This document shows positions 5,511-11,315 of a stretch of DNA of 11,315 nt, one piece after another; within the stretch, counting starts at the first letter, position 1; each line of letters begins with the position of its first letter. This DNA comes from an uncultured Clostridium sp. (GTDB lineage Bacteria > Bacillota > Clostridia > Lachnospirales > Lachnospiraceae). Position numbers and translations under genes: made by a program. The notes beneath the pieces were generated by a model. The model did not search any database, was not told the origin of the DNA, and saw only the letters and a program-made list of their open reading frames with translations. The DNA lies in assembly GCA_900551135.1 (NCBI GenBank), contig URUX01000073.1:1-11315 (forward strand), given 5' to 3'.

Positions 5511-6866
5511 ATGAAGCGAAGATTTTTAGCAGCGGCAATGACAGTTGCGCTGGTTTTAAGTGGATGTTCAGGAGGGGGACAGACCGAACAGACGAAAGGT
5601 ACAGAGCCGGAGAAAACAACTGCTGCACAAGAAACAACAGGAGAAACTCAAAAAGAGGAGACGAGTGCATCGGGGAATACAGGGGTTATCGAGATTGAGT
5701 TTTGGCATGCACTTGAAACACAGTATGAGCCAACATTAAACAAAGTTGTAGATGAATTTAATAAGACCCATGATAATATTGTGGTAAAGCCAATGTATAT
5801 CGGAGCATATGCAGCTTTAAATGAGGCCATTGTGGCTGCCCATGCAGCAGGAGCAGGGCTTCCAGGTGTTGCAATGGCAAATATTCCGTTTGTAGCAGGA
5901 TATGGTGCAGGCGGAGTATGTGAGGATCTGGGACCATATATTGAGCAGGATCAATTTGAATTAGACGATTTTGGTGAAGGCCTTAGAAAAGCCGGAGAAT
6001 ACGAAGGGACCCAGATAGCGCTGCCATTTTTAGTGTCTACAGAAGTAGTTTACTACAATAATGATCTAATGAAAGAATTAGGACTGGAGATGCCGGAAAA
6101 ATGGGCAGATATGACCGAGTTCCTTGAAAAAGGATCAGTTGTGGAAAATGGAGAAAGCAGCCGCTATGGCATGGTTATTCCAGGATGGAATACATTTTAT
6201 TATGGACCATTTTTTGTAAACAACGGAGTAGAGCCTTTAAAAGAAGACGGTACAACTGGAGTAGGTGATGAAAGCGCAGTAAAAGTAGTACAGCAGATGA
6301 GAGACTGGTGTGATGCCGGATATACATATTTGGCTACTGGAAAAGATGCTGCATCTGTTATGCGTCAGAATTTTGTCGATGGAAAGGCATTGTCTGTAGT
6401 ATATACCAGTTCTCTGTACAATACGATGGTAGATCTGTGCGATTTTGAAGTTGGAATGAGTTGGCTGCCAAGCGGAGACACAAAGAATCAGGAGTTAGGT
6501 GGAAATGTGCTGTTTATTCCATCTAAAAATAGTCAGGAAGTAAAAGATGCGTCCTGGGAATTTTTATCTTATCTGATGAGCAAAGAAGTAAACATGATTT
6601 GGGCTTCCGAAACGGGTTATCTGCCTACCAGAAAGTCTGTACAGGAAACCGATGAAGGAAAGAAATTCCTGGAGCAGAAACCAGCATTTGAGACAATTTT
6701 TGAAAATCTGGATTTGATCAGCCCAGGTATTCAACATTCCGCTTGGAATCAGGCCAGCACAATCTGGGTAAACTATATCGATGAAATTATTACAGAAGAT
6801 TTGGATGTAAAAGAAGCAATGGAAAATATGGCAGCTGAGATTGATGAAGTGCTGAAAGACTTCTAA
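5511..6866 (+). CDS. ABC transporter solute-binding lipoprotein, family 1 (sugar type)
   Basis: This 451-residue protein begins with a lipoprotein signal (MKRRFLAAAMTVALVLSGC) whose lipobox LSGC places the acylated Cys at residue 19. A Thr/Glu/Lys/Gln-rich linker follows to about residue 57. The rest resembles extracellular solute-binding family 1 proteins, such as the glycerol-3-phosphate binder UgpB and related sugar binders: EIEFWHALE (61-69), a VVDEFNKTH segment (79-87), PFLVSTEVVYYNNDLMKELGLE (172-193) and the later GGNVLFIPS and ASETGYLPTRKS motifs. It would sit on the outer membrane face and deliver a carbohydrate-like ligand to an ABC permease. AAAGGAGG (5492-5499) precedes the start by 11 nt, and it shares an operon with the TIM-barrel gene. 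No permease or ATPase gene is next to it: the following gene is convergent. Confidence 0.92.
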   Translation: MKRRFLAAAMTVALVLSGCSGGGQTEQTKGTEPEKTTAAQETTGETQKEETSASGNTGVIEIEFWHALETQYEPTLNKVVDEFNKTHDNIVVKPMYIGAYAALNEAIVAAHAAGAGLPGVAMANIPFVAGYGAGGVCEDLGPYIEQDQFELDDFGEGLRKAGEYEGTQIALPFLVSTEVVYYNNDLMKELGLEMPEKWADMTEFLEKGSVVENGESSRYGMVIPGWNTFYYGPFFVNNGVEPLKEDGTTGVGDESAVKVVQQMRDWCDAGYTYLATGKDAASVMRQNFVDGKALSVVYTSSLYNTMVDLCDFEVGMSWLPSGDTKNQELGGNVLFIPSKNSQEVKDASWEFLSYLMSKEVNMIWASETGYLPTRKSVQETDEGKKFLEQKPAFETIFENLDLISPGIQHSAWNQASTIWVNYIDEIITEDLDVKEAMENMAAEIDEVLKDF

Positions 6867-6883
6867 GAACGAAAATGACAGAA

Positions 6884-6920
6884 AGAAAAGCCGTGCATCG
6901 GAGTGGTGCATGGCTTTTCT
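6884..6920 (+). terminator. Bidirectional terminator between the binding-protein gene and cyuA
   Basis: A 16-bp stem pairs 6884-6899 with 6905-6920 (three G-T or T-G wobbles) around GGAGT. Both outer arms are AAAA/TTTT-rich, so it can serve the plus-strand gene (17 nt after its stop) and the minus-strand gene (16 nt past its stop). Confidence 0.88.
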
Positions 6921-6936
6921 GCATAATACTTCTAGT

Positions 6937-8241
6937 TTATTTTCCCAGCATGATTTTTACGATTTCCTTATCAGTTTCCCTCATACCCTCGTGCCCCAGC
7001 TGACCAATGTTGCGGATGGTGTTTTCCACTCCCTTGGTCACGATGCCGTCGCCGGCGCGGAACTGCTGGCCGTTTTTGTACATATGGTAGCCAAGGATTC
7101 CCGCCTCTACGCTGGAAGCAATTTTTGCAGCGCAGCTGGGCTTTGCTCCGTCGCAGATAATACCGGATACGATAGCAAGGGAATTGACCAGCGTATGAGC
7201 GATAGCAGTATAGTCAGCACCTTGCAGGTAAGCAATGCCGCAGCCGGCAGCACAGCCGGCGCTGACTGCGCCGCAGTAGGCAGAAAGACGTCCGATACCG
7301 GTTTTTTCATGAATTGCAATCAGGTTGGAGACAGCCAGGGCGCGGTACAATTTATCCTTTGGCACGGCCAGAGCCTTGGCGTATTCAATAAGAGGGACGG
7401 AAACGGTAATGCCCTGATTGCCGCTGCCGGAATTGATGACCACAGGAAGTTCACAACCGCTCATTCTGGCATCAGCGCCGGCGGCGGCTTTGGCAATGGC
7501 TCGGTTGCGGACATCGTCGCCGTAAAATTTCAGCATGGTAGAACCAATATTCGCACCATAGTCTCCCAGCAGTCCTTCTTCCGAAATCTGGGTGTTGTAC
7601 AAAATCTGAATATCTAAAATCGGACGAATATCCTCTAACTGGCAGGTATCAGCAAAATCCAGAATATCGGCGATGGTAAGCAGGCTTTTGTCGGTCAGTC
7701 CGTTTTCGGAAGGTGCATCATTACATCCTGCAGCCGCAGGTTCAGCAGTCTGCTTATCTAAAAGAATCTGTTCATCTTTACTAATATAGACAATATTGGT
7801 GTGATACTGGCTGATTCGGACGACAGCAGAGTGATCATTATGATAAAGGGACAGGATAATGTCGAAAATAATGCCATTATCAACAGCTTCTACCGTGACT
7901 GGGACGGTTTCAAGAAAATGGCGCATCTGGTTCTTCTGGTCCATGCTGACCTGGGAAATCACTTCCAGGGCTTTGTCAGCCTGGCCGCCCACAATCCCTG
8001 CGGCAGCCGCTGCTTCAATTCCTTTCATGCCGTCTGTATTGGGGACGACAACGCTTTTCACGTTTTTGATAATATTATTGCTGACACCGATTTTAACCCG
8101 ATCCGGCATTGCGCCCAGCACTTCTCTTGCCTTGGCTGCAGCGTAGGCGATTGCAATGGGTTCTGTACACCCCATTGCCGGAATTAATTCTTCTTTTAAG
8201 ATTTGTACATAGGCCTGATAAGTTTTGCCCGTTCTTTCCAT
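6937..8241 (-). CDS. cyuA: L-cysteine desulfidase / serine dehydratase alpha-like iron-sulfur enzyme (UPF0597)
   Basis: This 434-residue protein belongs to the UPF0597 (E. coli YhaM/CyuA) family, related to the iron-sulfur serine dehydratase alpha domain. Such enzymes break L-cysteine into pyruvate, ammonia and sulfide. Key residues are visible: Cys25 in MGCTEPIA, the NSGSGNQGITVS loop (270-281), and candidate [4Fe-4S] ligands Cys323 (AYCGAVSAG), Cys363 (ICDGAKPS) and Cys370. The Cys25 position and the 40- and 7-residue spacings match those I recall for Methanocaldococcus jannaschii cysteine desulfidase. The start at 8241 is chosen because AAGGGAG (8253-8259 on the plus strand) lies 11 nt upstream and length fits the family; the frame stays open to 8496, but that part crosses the predicted promoter. 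It is a single-gene unit, convergent with the binding-protein gene and divergent from rho. Serine as an alternative substrate cannot be excluded. Confidence 0.9.
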   Translation of the reverse strand: MERTGKTYQAYVQILKEELIPAMGCTEPIAIAYAAAKAREVLGAMPDRVKIGVSNNIIKNVKSVVVPNTDGMKGIEAAAAAGIVGGQADKALEVISQVSMDQKNQMRHFLETVPVTVEAVDNGIIFDIILSLYHNDHSAVVRISQYHTNIVYISKDEQILLDKQTAEPAAAGCNDAPSENGLTDKSLLTIADILDFADTCQLEDIRPILDIQILYNTQISEEGLLGDYGANIGSTMLKFYGDDVRNRAIAKAAAGADARMSGCELPVVINSGSGNQGITVSVPLIEYAKALAVPKDKLYRALAVSNLIAIHEKTGIGRLSAYCGAVSAGCAAGCGIAYLQGADYTAIAHTLVNSLAIVSGIICDGAKPSCAAKIASSVEAGILGYHMYKNGQQFRAGDGIVTKGVENTIRNIGQLGHEGMRETDKEIVKIMLGK

Positions 8242-8274
8242 GGTATTTTGAACTCCCTTCGTCTCATCCCGTGT

Positions 8275-8287
8275 GCGTTTTAAACGC
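8275..8287 (-). promoter_or_regulatory. Palindrome just downstream of the cyuA promoter, possible operator
   Basis: GCGTTT (8275-8280) and AAACGC (8282-8287) form a perfect 6-bp inverted repeat around one T. On the minus strand it begins a few bases past the predicted transcript start (near 8290) and about 35 nt before the start codon. A dimeric repressor bound here could block transcription. The half-sites are too close to form an RNA hairpin with a full stem. No regulator gene is adjacent. Confidence 0.4.
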
Positions 8288-8296
8288 TCTACTGTA

Positions 8297-8325
8297 ACTA
8301 TACACGTTTTTGGCATTCTAGGCAA
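8297..8325 (-). promoter_or_regulatory. Promoter of cyuA
   Basis: On the minus strand, TTGCCT (8320-8325) and TATAGT (8297-8302) are separated by exactly 17 nt. The predicted start near 8290 gives a leader of about 49 nt. Confidence 0.72.
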
Positions 8326-8383
8326 CAGCTTGTAAGCAGACGGATAAGGTATGGTGCCGGACCCGCGCAGACGTAAAAAACCT

Positions 8384-8412
8384 TTGCAATTTTTACTGGT
8401 ATCATTTATAAT
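8384..8412 (+). promoter_or_regulatory. Promoter of rho
   Basis: TTGCAA (8384-8389) and a perfect TATAAT (8407-8412) are 17 nt apart. Transcription should start near 8419, leaving a leader of about 119 nt. The leader can form a 5'-proximal hairpin (TGCTG 8431-8435 with CAGCA 8453-8457, plus AGAA/TTCT inside) followed by a G-poor stretch. Confidence 0.8.
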
Positions 8413-8537
8413 GACTATATTAACTAAGGATGCTGGAGAACGACTTTTCTGGCAGCACGTCCCTGATTCTAGAAGAATTCCCCAATCACAATGCAAACAA
8501 AATATATATTACATCAAAGAAAGGCGAGGAATTATTT

Positions 8538-9923
8538 ATGCGTGAAAAATTAAATACGCTGCCATTGGCAGAATTAAAAGAATTAGCCAGAACGCAGGGC
8601 ATTAAGGGTGCGAGCGCAATGCGTAAAGCAGACCTGGTAGATTTGCTGTGCCAAACCGCTGAAAAGAGGGATGAAAAAGACAGAGAACCTCAGCCGGAAA
8701 GAAGCCAGTTAGAACGGCCTCAAAACGAAAGAACCTATCAGCCCAGAAACAATCGATCAGAATCTGCTCCGCAGGAAGAACTGGCAGATCTGGACAGCGG
8801 TCTGGAAGCCAATGGGATTTTGGAAGTAATGCCAGATGGATTTGGATTTATCCGGTGTGAAAATTTCCTTCCGGGTGACAACGACGTATATGTGGCGCCA
8901 TCCCAGATTCGCCGTTTCAATATGAAAACAGGCGATATTGTGAGGGGAAACCGGAGAGTAAAAGCGCCTACGGAGAAATTTGCCGCCCTGCTGTATGTGA
9001 CCTCCATTAATGGATATCCGGTCAGCGTTGCGGAACGCCGTCCTAATTTTGAAAATCTGACCCCTATTTTCCCGAATCAGCGTCTCCACATGGAAACTCC
9101 AGGCGTAAAAAACACAGTGGCAATGCGGGTACTGGATCTGCTGGCTCCCATTGGAAAGGGACAGAGAGGCATGATTGTATCGCCTCCAAAGGCAGGTAAA
9201 ACCACGCTTTTAAAGCAGGTTGCCAAGGCCATCACCACCAACCAGCCGGACATGCATCTGATTATTTTGCTGATTGATGAACGGCCTGAGGAAGTAACGG
9301 ATATTAAAGAAGCCATTACAGGACCAAATGTGGAAGTGATTTACTCTACATTTGATGAATTGCCGGAGCGTCATAAGAGGGTTTCGGAAATGGTAGTAGA
9401 GCGGGCAAAACGTCTGGTAGAACATGGACGAGATGTGACAATCCTGTTAGACAGCATTACCCGTCTGGCCAGAGCGTATAACCTGGTAGTTCCGCCATCC
9501 GGCCGTACCTTATCCGGCGGTTTGGATCCGGCGGCCCTTCATATGCCAAAGCGGTTTTTCGGCGCAGCCAGAAATATGCGGGAAGGCGGAAGTCTTACGA
9601 TTTTGGCTACTGCGTTAATTGACACAGGAAGCCGCATGGATGATGTGATTTATGAAGAGTTTAAGGGAACCGGCAACATGGAACTGGTTCTGGACAGAAA
9701 GCTTTCGGAAAAGAGAATCTTCCCGGCAATTGATATTTTAAAATCCGGAACCAGAAGAGATGATTTGCTGCTGACCAGGGAAGAGGCAGAAGCAGTAGAC
9801 ATTATCCGCAAGGCAACCAATACCTTAAAACCAGAAGAATCCGTAGAAAAAATCCTAGATTTATTTACCAAGACCCGTACAAACCGGGAATTCGTGGAAA
9901 TGGCAAAGAAAGTGCGGTTTTAA
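8538..9923 (+). CDS. rho: Transcription termination factor Rho
   Basis: This 461-residue RNA-dependent ATPase forms a hexamer that translocates along untranslated RNA and stops RNA polymerase. Domains in order: the N-terminal helical Rho_N fold (about 6-38, LAELKELARTQGIKGASAMR), a polar Glu/Gln/Arg/Asn-rich linker (about 42-84), the OB-type RNA-binding domain (about 90-165, GILEVMPDGFGFIRCENFLP), and the RecA-like motor. The motor shows Walker A PPKAGKTT (216-223), LIDERPEEV (245-253), Walker B DVTILLDS (299-306), the PSGRTLSGG secondary RNA-binding loop (320-328) and the conserved GSLTILATALIDTGSRMD segment (351-368). The linker makes it somewhat longer than E. coli Rho (419 residues), as in many Clostridia. 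The start at 8538 is preceded by AGGCGAGGA at a suitable distance; an in-frame ATG at 8430 lacks a ribosome site and adds no domain. It precedes rpmE, an arrangement also seen elsewhere in Firmicutes. Confidence 0.97.
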   Translation: MREKLNTLPLAELKELARTQGIKGASAMRKADLVDLLCQTAEKRDEKDREPQPERSQLERPQNERTYQPRNNRSESAPQEELADLDSGLEANGILEVMPDGFGFIRCENFLPGDNDVYVAPSQIRRFNMKTGDIVRGNRRVKAPTEKFAALLYVTSINGYPVSVAERRPNFENLTPIFPNQRLHMETPGVKNTVAMRVLDLLAPIGKGQRGMIVSPPKAGKTTLLKQVAKAITTNQPDMHLIILLIDERPEEVTDIKEAITGPNVEVIYSTFDELPERHKRVSEMVVERAKRLVEHGRDVTILLDSITRLARAYNLVVPPSGRTLSGGLDPAALHMPKRFFGAARNMREGGSLTILATALIDTGSRMDDVIYEEFKGTGNMELVLDRKLSEKRIFPAIDILKSGTRRDDLLLTREEAEAVDIIRKATNTLKPEESVEKILDLFTKTRTNREFVEMAKKVRF

Positions 9924-9948
9924 GCTGTGAAACCCATGTAAATAGTGC

Positions 9949-9977
9949 TTGCAATCCCTGATTTTCTATGTTATACT
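9949..9977 (+). promoter_or_regulatory. Promoter of rpmE
   Basis: TTGCAA (9949-9954) and TATACT (9972-9977) are 17 nt apart, with a TGT extended -10 element directly before the -10 box. The predicted start is near 9984. It lies just after the rho stop codon, so rpmE can be expressed apart from rho. Confidence 0.82.
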
Positions 9978-9983
9978 TACAAA

Positions 9984-10045
9984 GCTGTGCATACAGTATA
10001 AGTCGTGATAAAATGCAGAAATGCATTTTTGCGGTCGGAAACCGC
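9984..10045 (+). promoter_or_regulatory. Structured rpmE leader, candidate L31-binding RNA
   Basis: The leader contains CTGT-GCAT-ACAG near its 5' end, then two back-to-back hairpins. The first is an 8-bp perfect stem AAAATGCA/TGCATTTT (10010-10017 with 10022-10029) capped by a GAAA tetraloop. The second is a 5-bp GCGGT/ACCGC stem (10031-10035 with 10041-10045). No T tract follows the second hairpin. Leaders of L31 genes that bind the protein have been described in several bacterial groups, including Firmicutes; membership in that class is inferred from position and structure only. Confidence 0.5.
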
Positions 10046-10071
10046 ACAATAAGAATAGAGAGGTGAAAATT

Positions 10072-10281
10072 ATGAGAGAGGGAATCCATCCAGCCTATTA
10101 TCAGGCAAAAGTAGTTTGCAACTGTGGTAATGAATTCGTAACCGGTTCTACCAAGCAGGACATTCACGTTGAAGTTTGTTCCAAATGCCATTCATTCTAT
10201 ACAGGTCAGCAGAAAGCTGCCGCTGCTCGTGGACGTATTGATAAGTTCAATCGTAAGTACGGCGTTAACGCTGGCAAATAA
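10072..10281 (+). CDS. rpmE: 50S ribosomal protein L31, zinc-binding type
   Basis: This 69-residue protein is a full-length L31 of the cysteine-containing form, which bridges the large and small ribosomal subunits. It begins MREGIHPAYYQAKVVCNCG and carries cysteines 16, 18, 36 and 39 (CNC and CSKC), the residues that hold zinc; non-zinc L31 paralogues used in zinc starvation lack them. The SKCHSFYTGQQ segment is family-typical. AGAGGTGA (about 10058-10065) precedes the ATG. An in-frame ATG at 10021 lies inside the leader hairpin and is discarded. It has its own promoter and leader and follows rho by 148 nt. Confidence 0.96.
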   Translation: MREGIHPAYYQAKVVCNCGNEFVTGSTKQDIHVEVCSKCHSFYTGQQKAAAARGRIDKFNRKYGVNAGK

Positions 10282-10293
10282 GTTTGAGCACAT

Positions 10294-10337
10294 AGGGTTG
10301 AGCTTAGTGGAAACACTTGCTCAGCCCTTGTTTTTTT
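10294..10337 (+). terminator. Intrinsic terminator after rpmE
   Basis: A 10-bp stem (10294-10303 with 10319-10328, one wobble) stacks on an inner AGTG/CACT stem with a GAAA tetraloop. Seven T follow at 10331-10337. Only 16 nt separate the T tract from the next gene's start codon, so that gene relies on read-through or on a distant promoter. Confidence 0.88.
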
Positions 10338-10353
10338 ATAGGAGGAGCAGCCC

Positions 10354-11315
10354 TTGAAATATTCTGGTATTGGCGGTCAGGCAGTTATTGAAGGCATTAT
10401 GATGAAAAACGGAGACGACTACGCTACGGCAGTCCGAAAGCCTGACGGAACCATTGAAGTGAAAAAAGACACCTATGTAAGTCTGACAGAAAAGGTAAAG
10501 ATATTATCCCTGCCATTTGTCCGCGGAATTTTTAATTTTGCAGATTCTATGGTGCTGGGAATGAAGAGTTTAACCTGGTCTGCCAGCTTTTTTGAGGATG
10601 ATGAAGGAAGCGAGCCGGGAAAATTTGAACTTTTTTTAGATAAAATATTTGGAGAAAAACTGGAAAAAGCATTAATGGCATTTGTTATGGTATTTTCCAT
10701 GGTTATGGCTATTGGTATTTTTATGGTTCTTCCCATGTTTTTATCCAATATTTTTCACAAGTTTATTCCTTCCGATACGGTCATGGCAGTAGTGGAGGGC
10801 GTGATCCGAATCGCAATTTTTATCGTATATATTAAATTAATCTCCCATATGGAGGATATTAAACGCACGTTTATGTATCACGGAGCGGAACATAAGTGTA
10901 TTAACTGTGTGGAGCATGGAATGCCGCTGACCGTGGAAAATGTGCGGAAAAGTTCTAAGGAACATAAGCGCTGCGGAACCAGTTTCCTGCTGATCGTTAT
11001 GGTAATCAGTATTTTGTTTTTTATGGTAATCCGTGTGGAAAACGTATGGCTCCGGGCAGCAAGCCGGATTATTCTGATTCCGGTAATTGCCGGTGTTTCT
11101 TATGAATTTTTAAGGCTGGCAGGCCGCAGCAATTCCTGTGTGGTAAATGCTTTAAGCCGGCCGGGGATGTGGATGCAGGCTCTTACTACTACAGAGCCGG
11201 ATGACTCCATGATAGAGGTGGCAATTGCCGCAGTAGAGGAAGTATTTGACTGGAAAGCGTATTTAAGAGAAAATTTTCCGGAAACCGTAATTCCGGAACC
11301 GGCAATTTCCAAAGC
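10354..11315 (+). CDS. DUF1385 family (YqhQ-like) membrane protein, 3' end outside the window
   Basis: The frame runs from a TTG start at 10354 to the right edge without a stop (320 complete codons). TTG is favoured because GGAGGAG (10341-10347) lies six bases upstream and because it precedes the family's N-terminal KYSGIGGQAVIEGIMM signature. The first in-frame ATG (10399) would remove this motif. Other DUF1385 marks are YHGAEHK (175-181) and RCGTS (206-210). About four membrane segments are visible near 107-130, 143-163, 211-227 and 238-253. The molecular function is not established; family members often sit near rpmE, prmC and prfA in Firmicutes, which fits this order. CINC at 182-185 adds a cysteine pair next to the His-rich YHGAEHK motif and could suggest metal binding, though that is only an inference. 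Confidence 0.9.
   Translation, partial: MKYSGIGGQAVIEGIMMKNGDDYATAVRKPDGTIEVKKDTYVSLTEKVKILSLPFVRGIFNFADSMVLGMKSLTWSASFFEDDEGSEPGKFELFLDKIFGEKLEKALMAFVMVFSMVMAIGIFMVLPMFLSNIFHKFIPSDTVMAVVEGVIRIAIFIVYIKLISHMEDIKRTFMYHGAEHKCINCVEHGMPLTVENVRKSSKEHKRCGTSFLLIVMVISILFFMVIRVENVWLRAASRIILIPVIAGVSYEFLRLAGRSNSCVVNALSRPGMWMQALTTTEPDDSMIEVAIAAVEEVFDWKAYLRENFPETVIPEPAISK

Noticed and set aside
6910..7617. A 235-codon plus-strand open frame opposite the cysteine desulfidase gene.
   Set aside because: It lies entirely antisense to a well-conserved coding region, has no ribosome site or family features, and its composition mirrors the alanine- and glycine-rich gene beneath it.
8242..8496. An 85-codon in-frame N-terminal extension of the cysteine desulfidase gene.
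   Set aside because: It crosses the predicted promoter and operator. The start at 8241 places the catalytic cysteine at residue 25 as in the family.
8430..8537. A 36-codon in-frame N-terminal extension of rho.
   Set aside because: No ribosome site precedes the ATG at 8430; the extension falls in the leader and adds no recognisable domain, while 8538 has a suitable site.

Overview
The window looks like a chromosomal segment of a Gram-positive anaerobe of the class Clostridia, most likely a Lachnospiraceae member. This rests on strong AGGAGG-type ribosome binding sites, near-consensus sigma-A promoters with 17-18 nt spacers, moderate-to-low GC, and gene families typical of that group (DUF1576 membrane protein, zinc-ribbon MscL, UPF0597/cysteine desulfidase, and a rho-rpmE-DUF1385 run). 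The assignment is inferred from gene content, not from a database match. No phage, CRISPR array, intact insertion sequence, tRNA or rRNA gene was seen.

Region 1 (1-1562) is ribosomal. It holds the 3' end of rplA (L1) with its terminator, a near-perfect promoter, an L10-type autoregulatory leader ending in an intrinsic terminator, rplJ (L10), an intergenic hairpin, rplL (L7/L12) and a strong terminator. The operon stops here. rpoB, which commonly follows rplL in bacteria, is absent, and the gap holds a short tandem and inverted repeat that could be a mobile-element scar.

Region 2 (1563-4357) has udk (uridine kinase) on the minus strand, divergent from a DUF1576 multi-pass membrane protein built from two visibly duplicated halves. 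A MscL channel with a C-terminal four-cysteine zinc ribbon follows on its own promoter.

Region 3 (4358-6920) is a small sugar-related unit. A promoter, a structured leader containing an intrinsic terminator, a xylose-isomerase-like TIM-barrel protein and a lipoprotein solute-binding protein lie in order, with no ABC permease or ATPase gene beside them. It ends at a bidirectional terminator shared with the convergent cyuA-like gene.

Region 4 (6937-8325) is an L-cysteine desulfidase-type iron-sulfur enzyme on the minus strand. It has its own promoter and a perfect palindrome just downstream of the predicted start of transcription.

Region 5 (8384-11315) is rho, then rpmE (L31) with its own promoter and a double-hairpin leader, then a terminator, then a TTG-started DUF1385 (YqhQ-like) membrane protein that runs off the end. 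The best candidates for undescribed biology are the leader/attenuator before the TIM-barrel gene, the permease-less binding-protein pair, and the palindrome in the cysteine desulfidase leader. Most of the rest is well-known housekeeping content.
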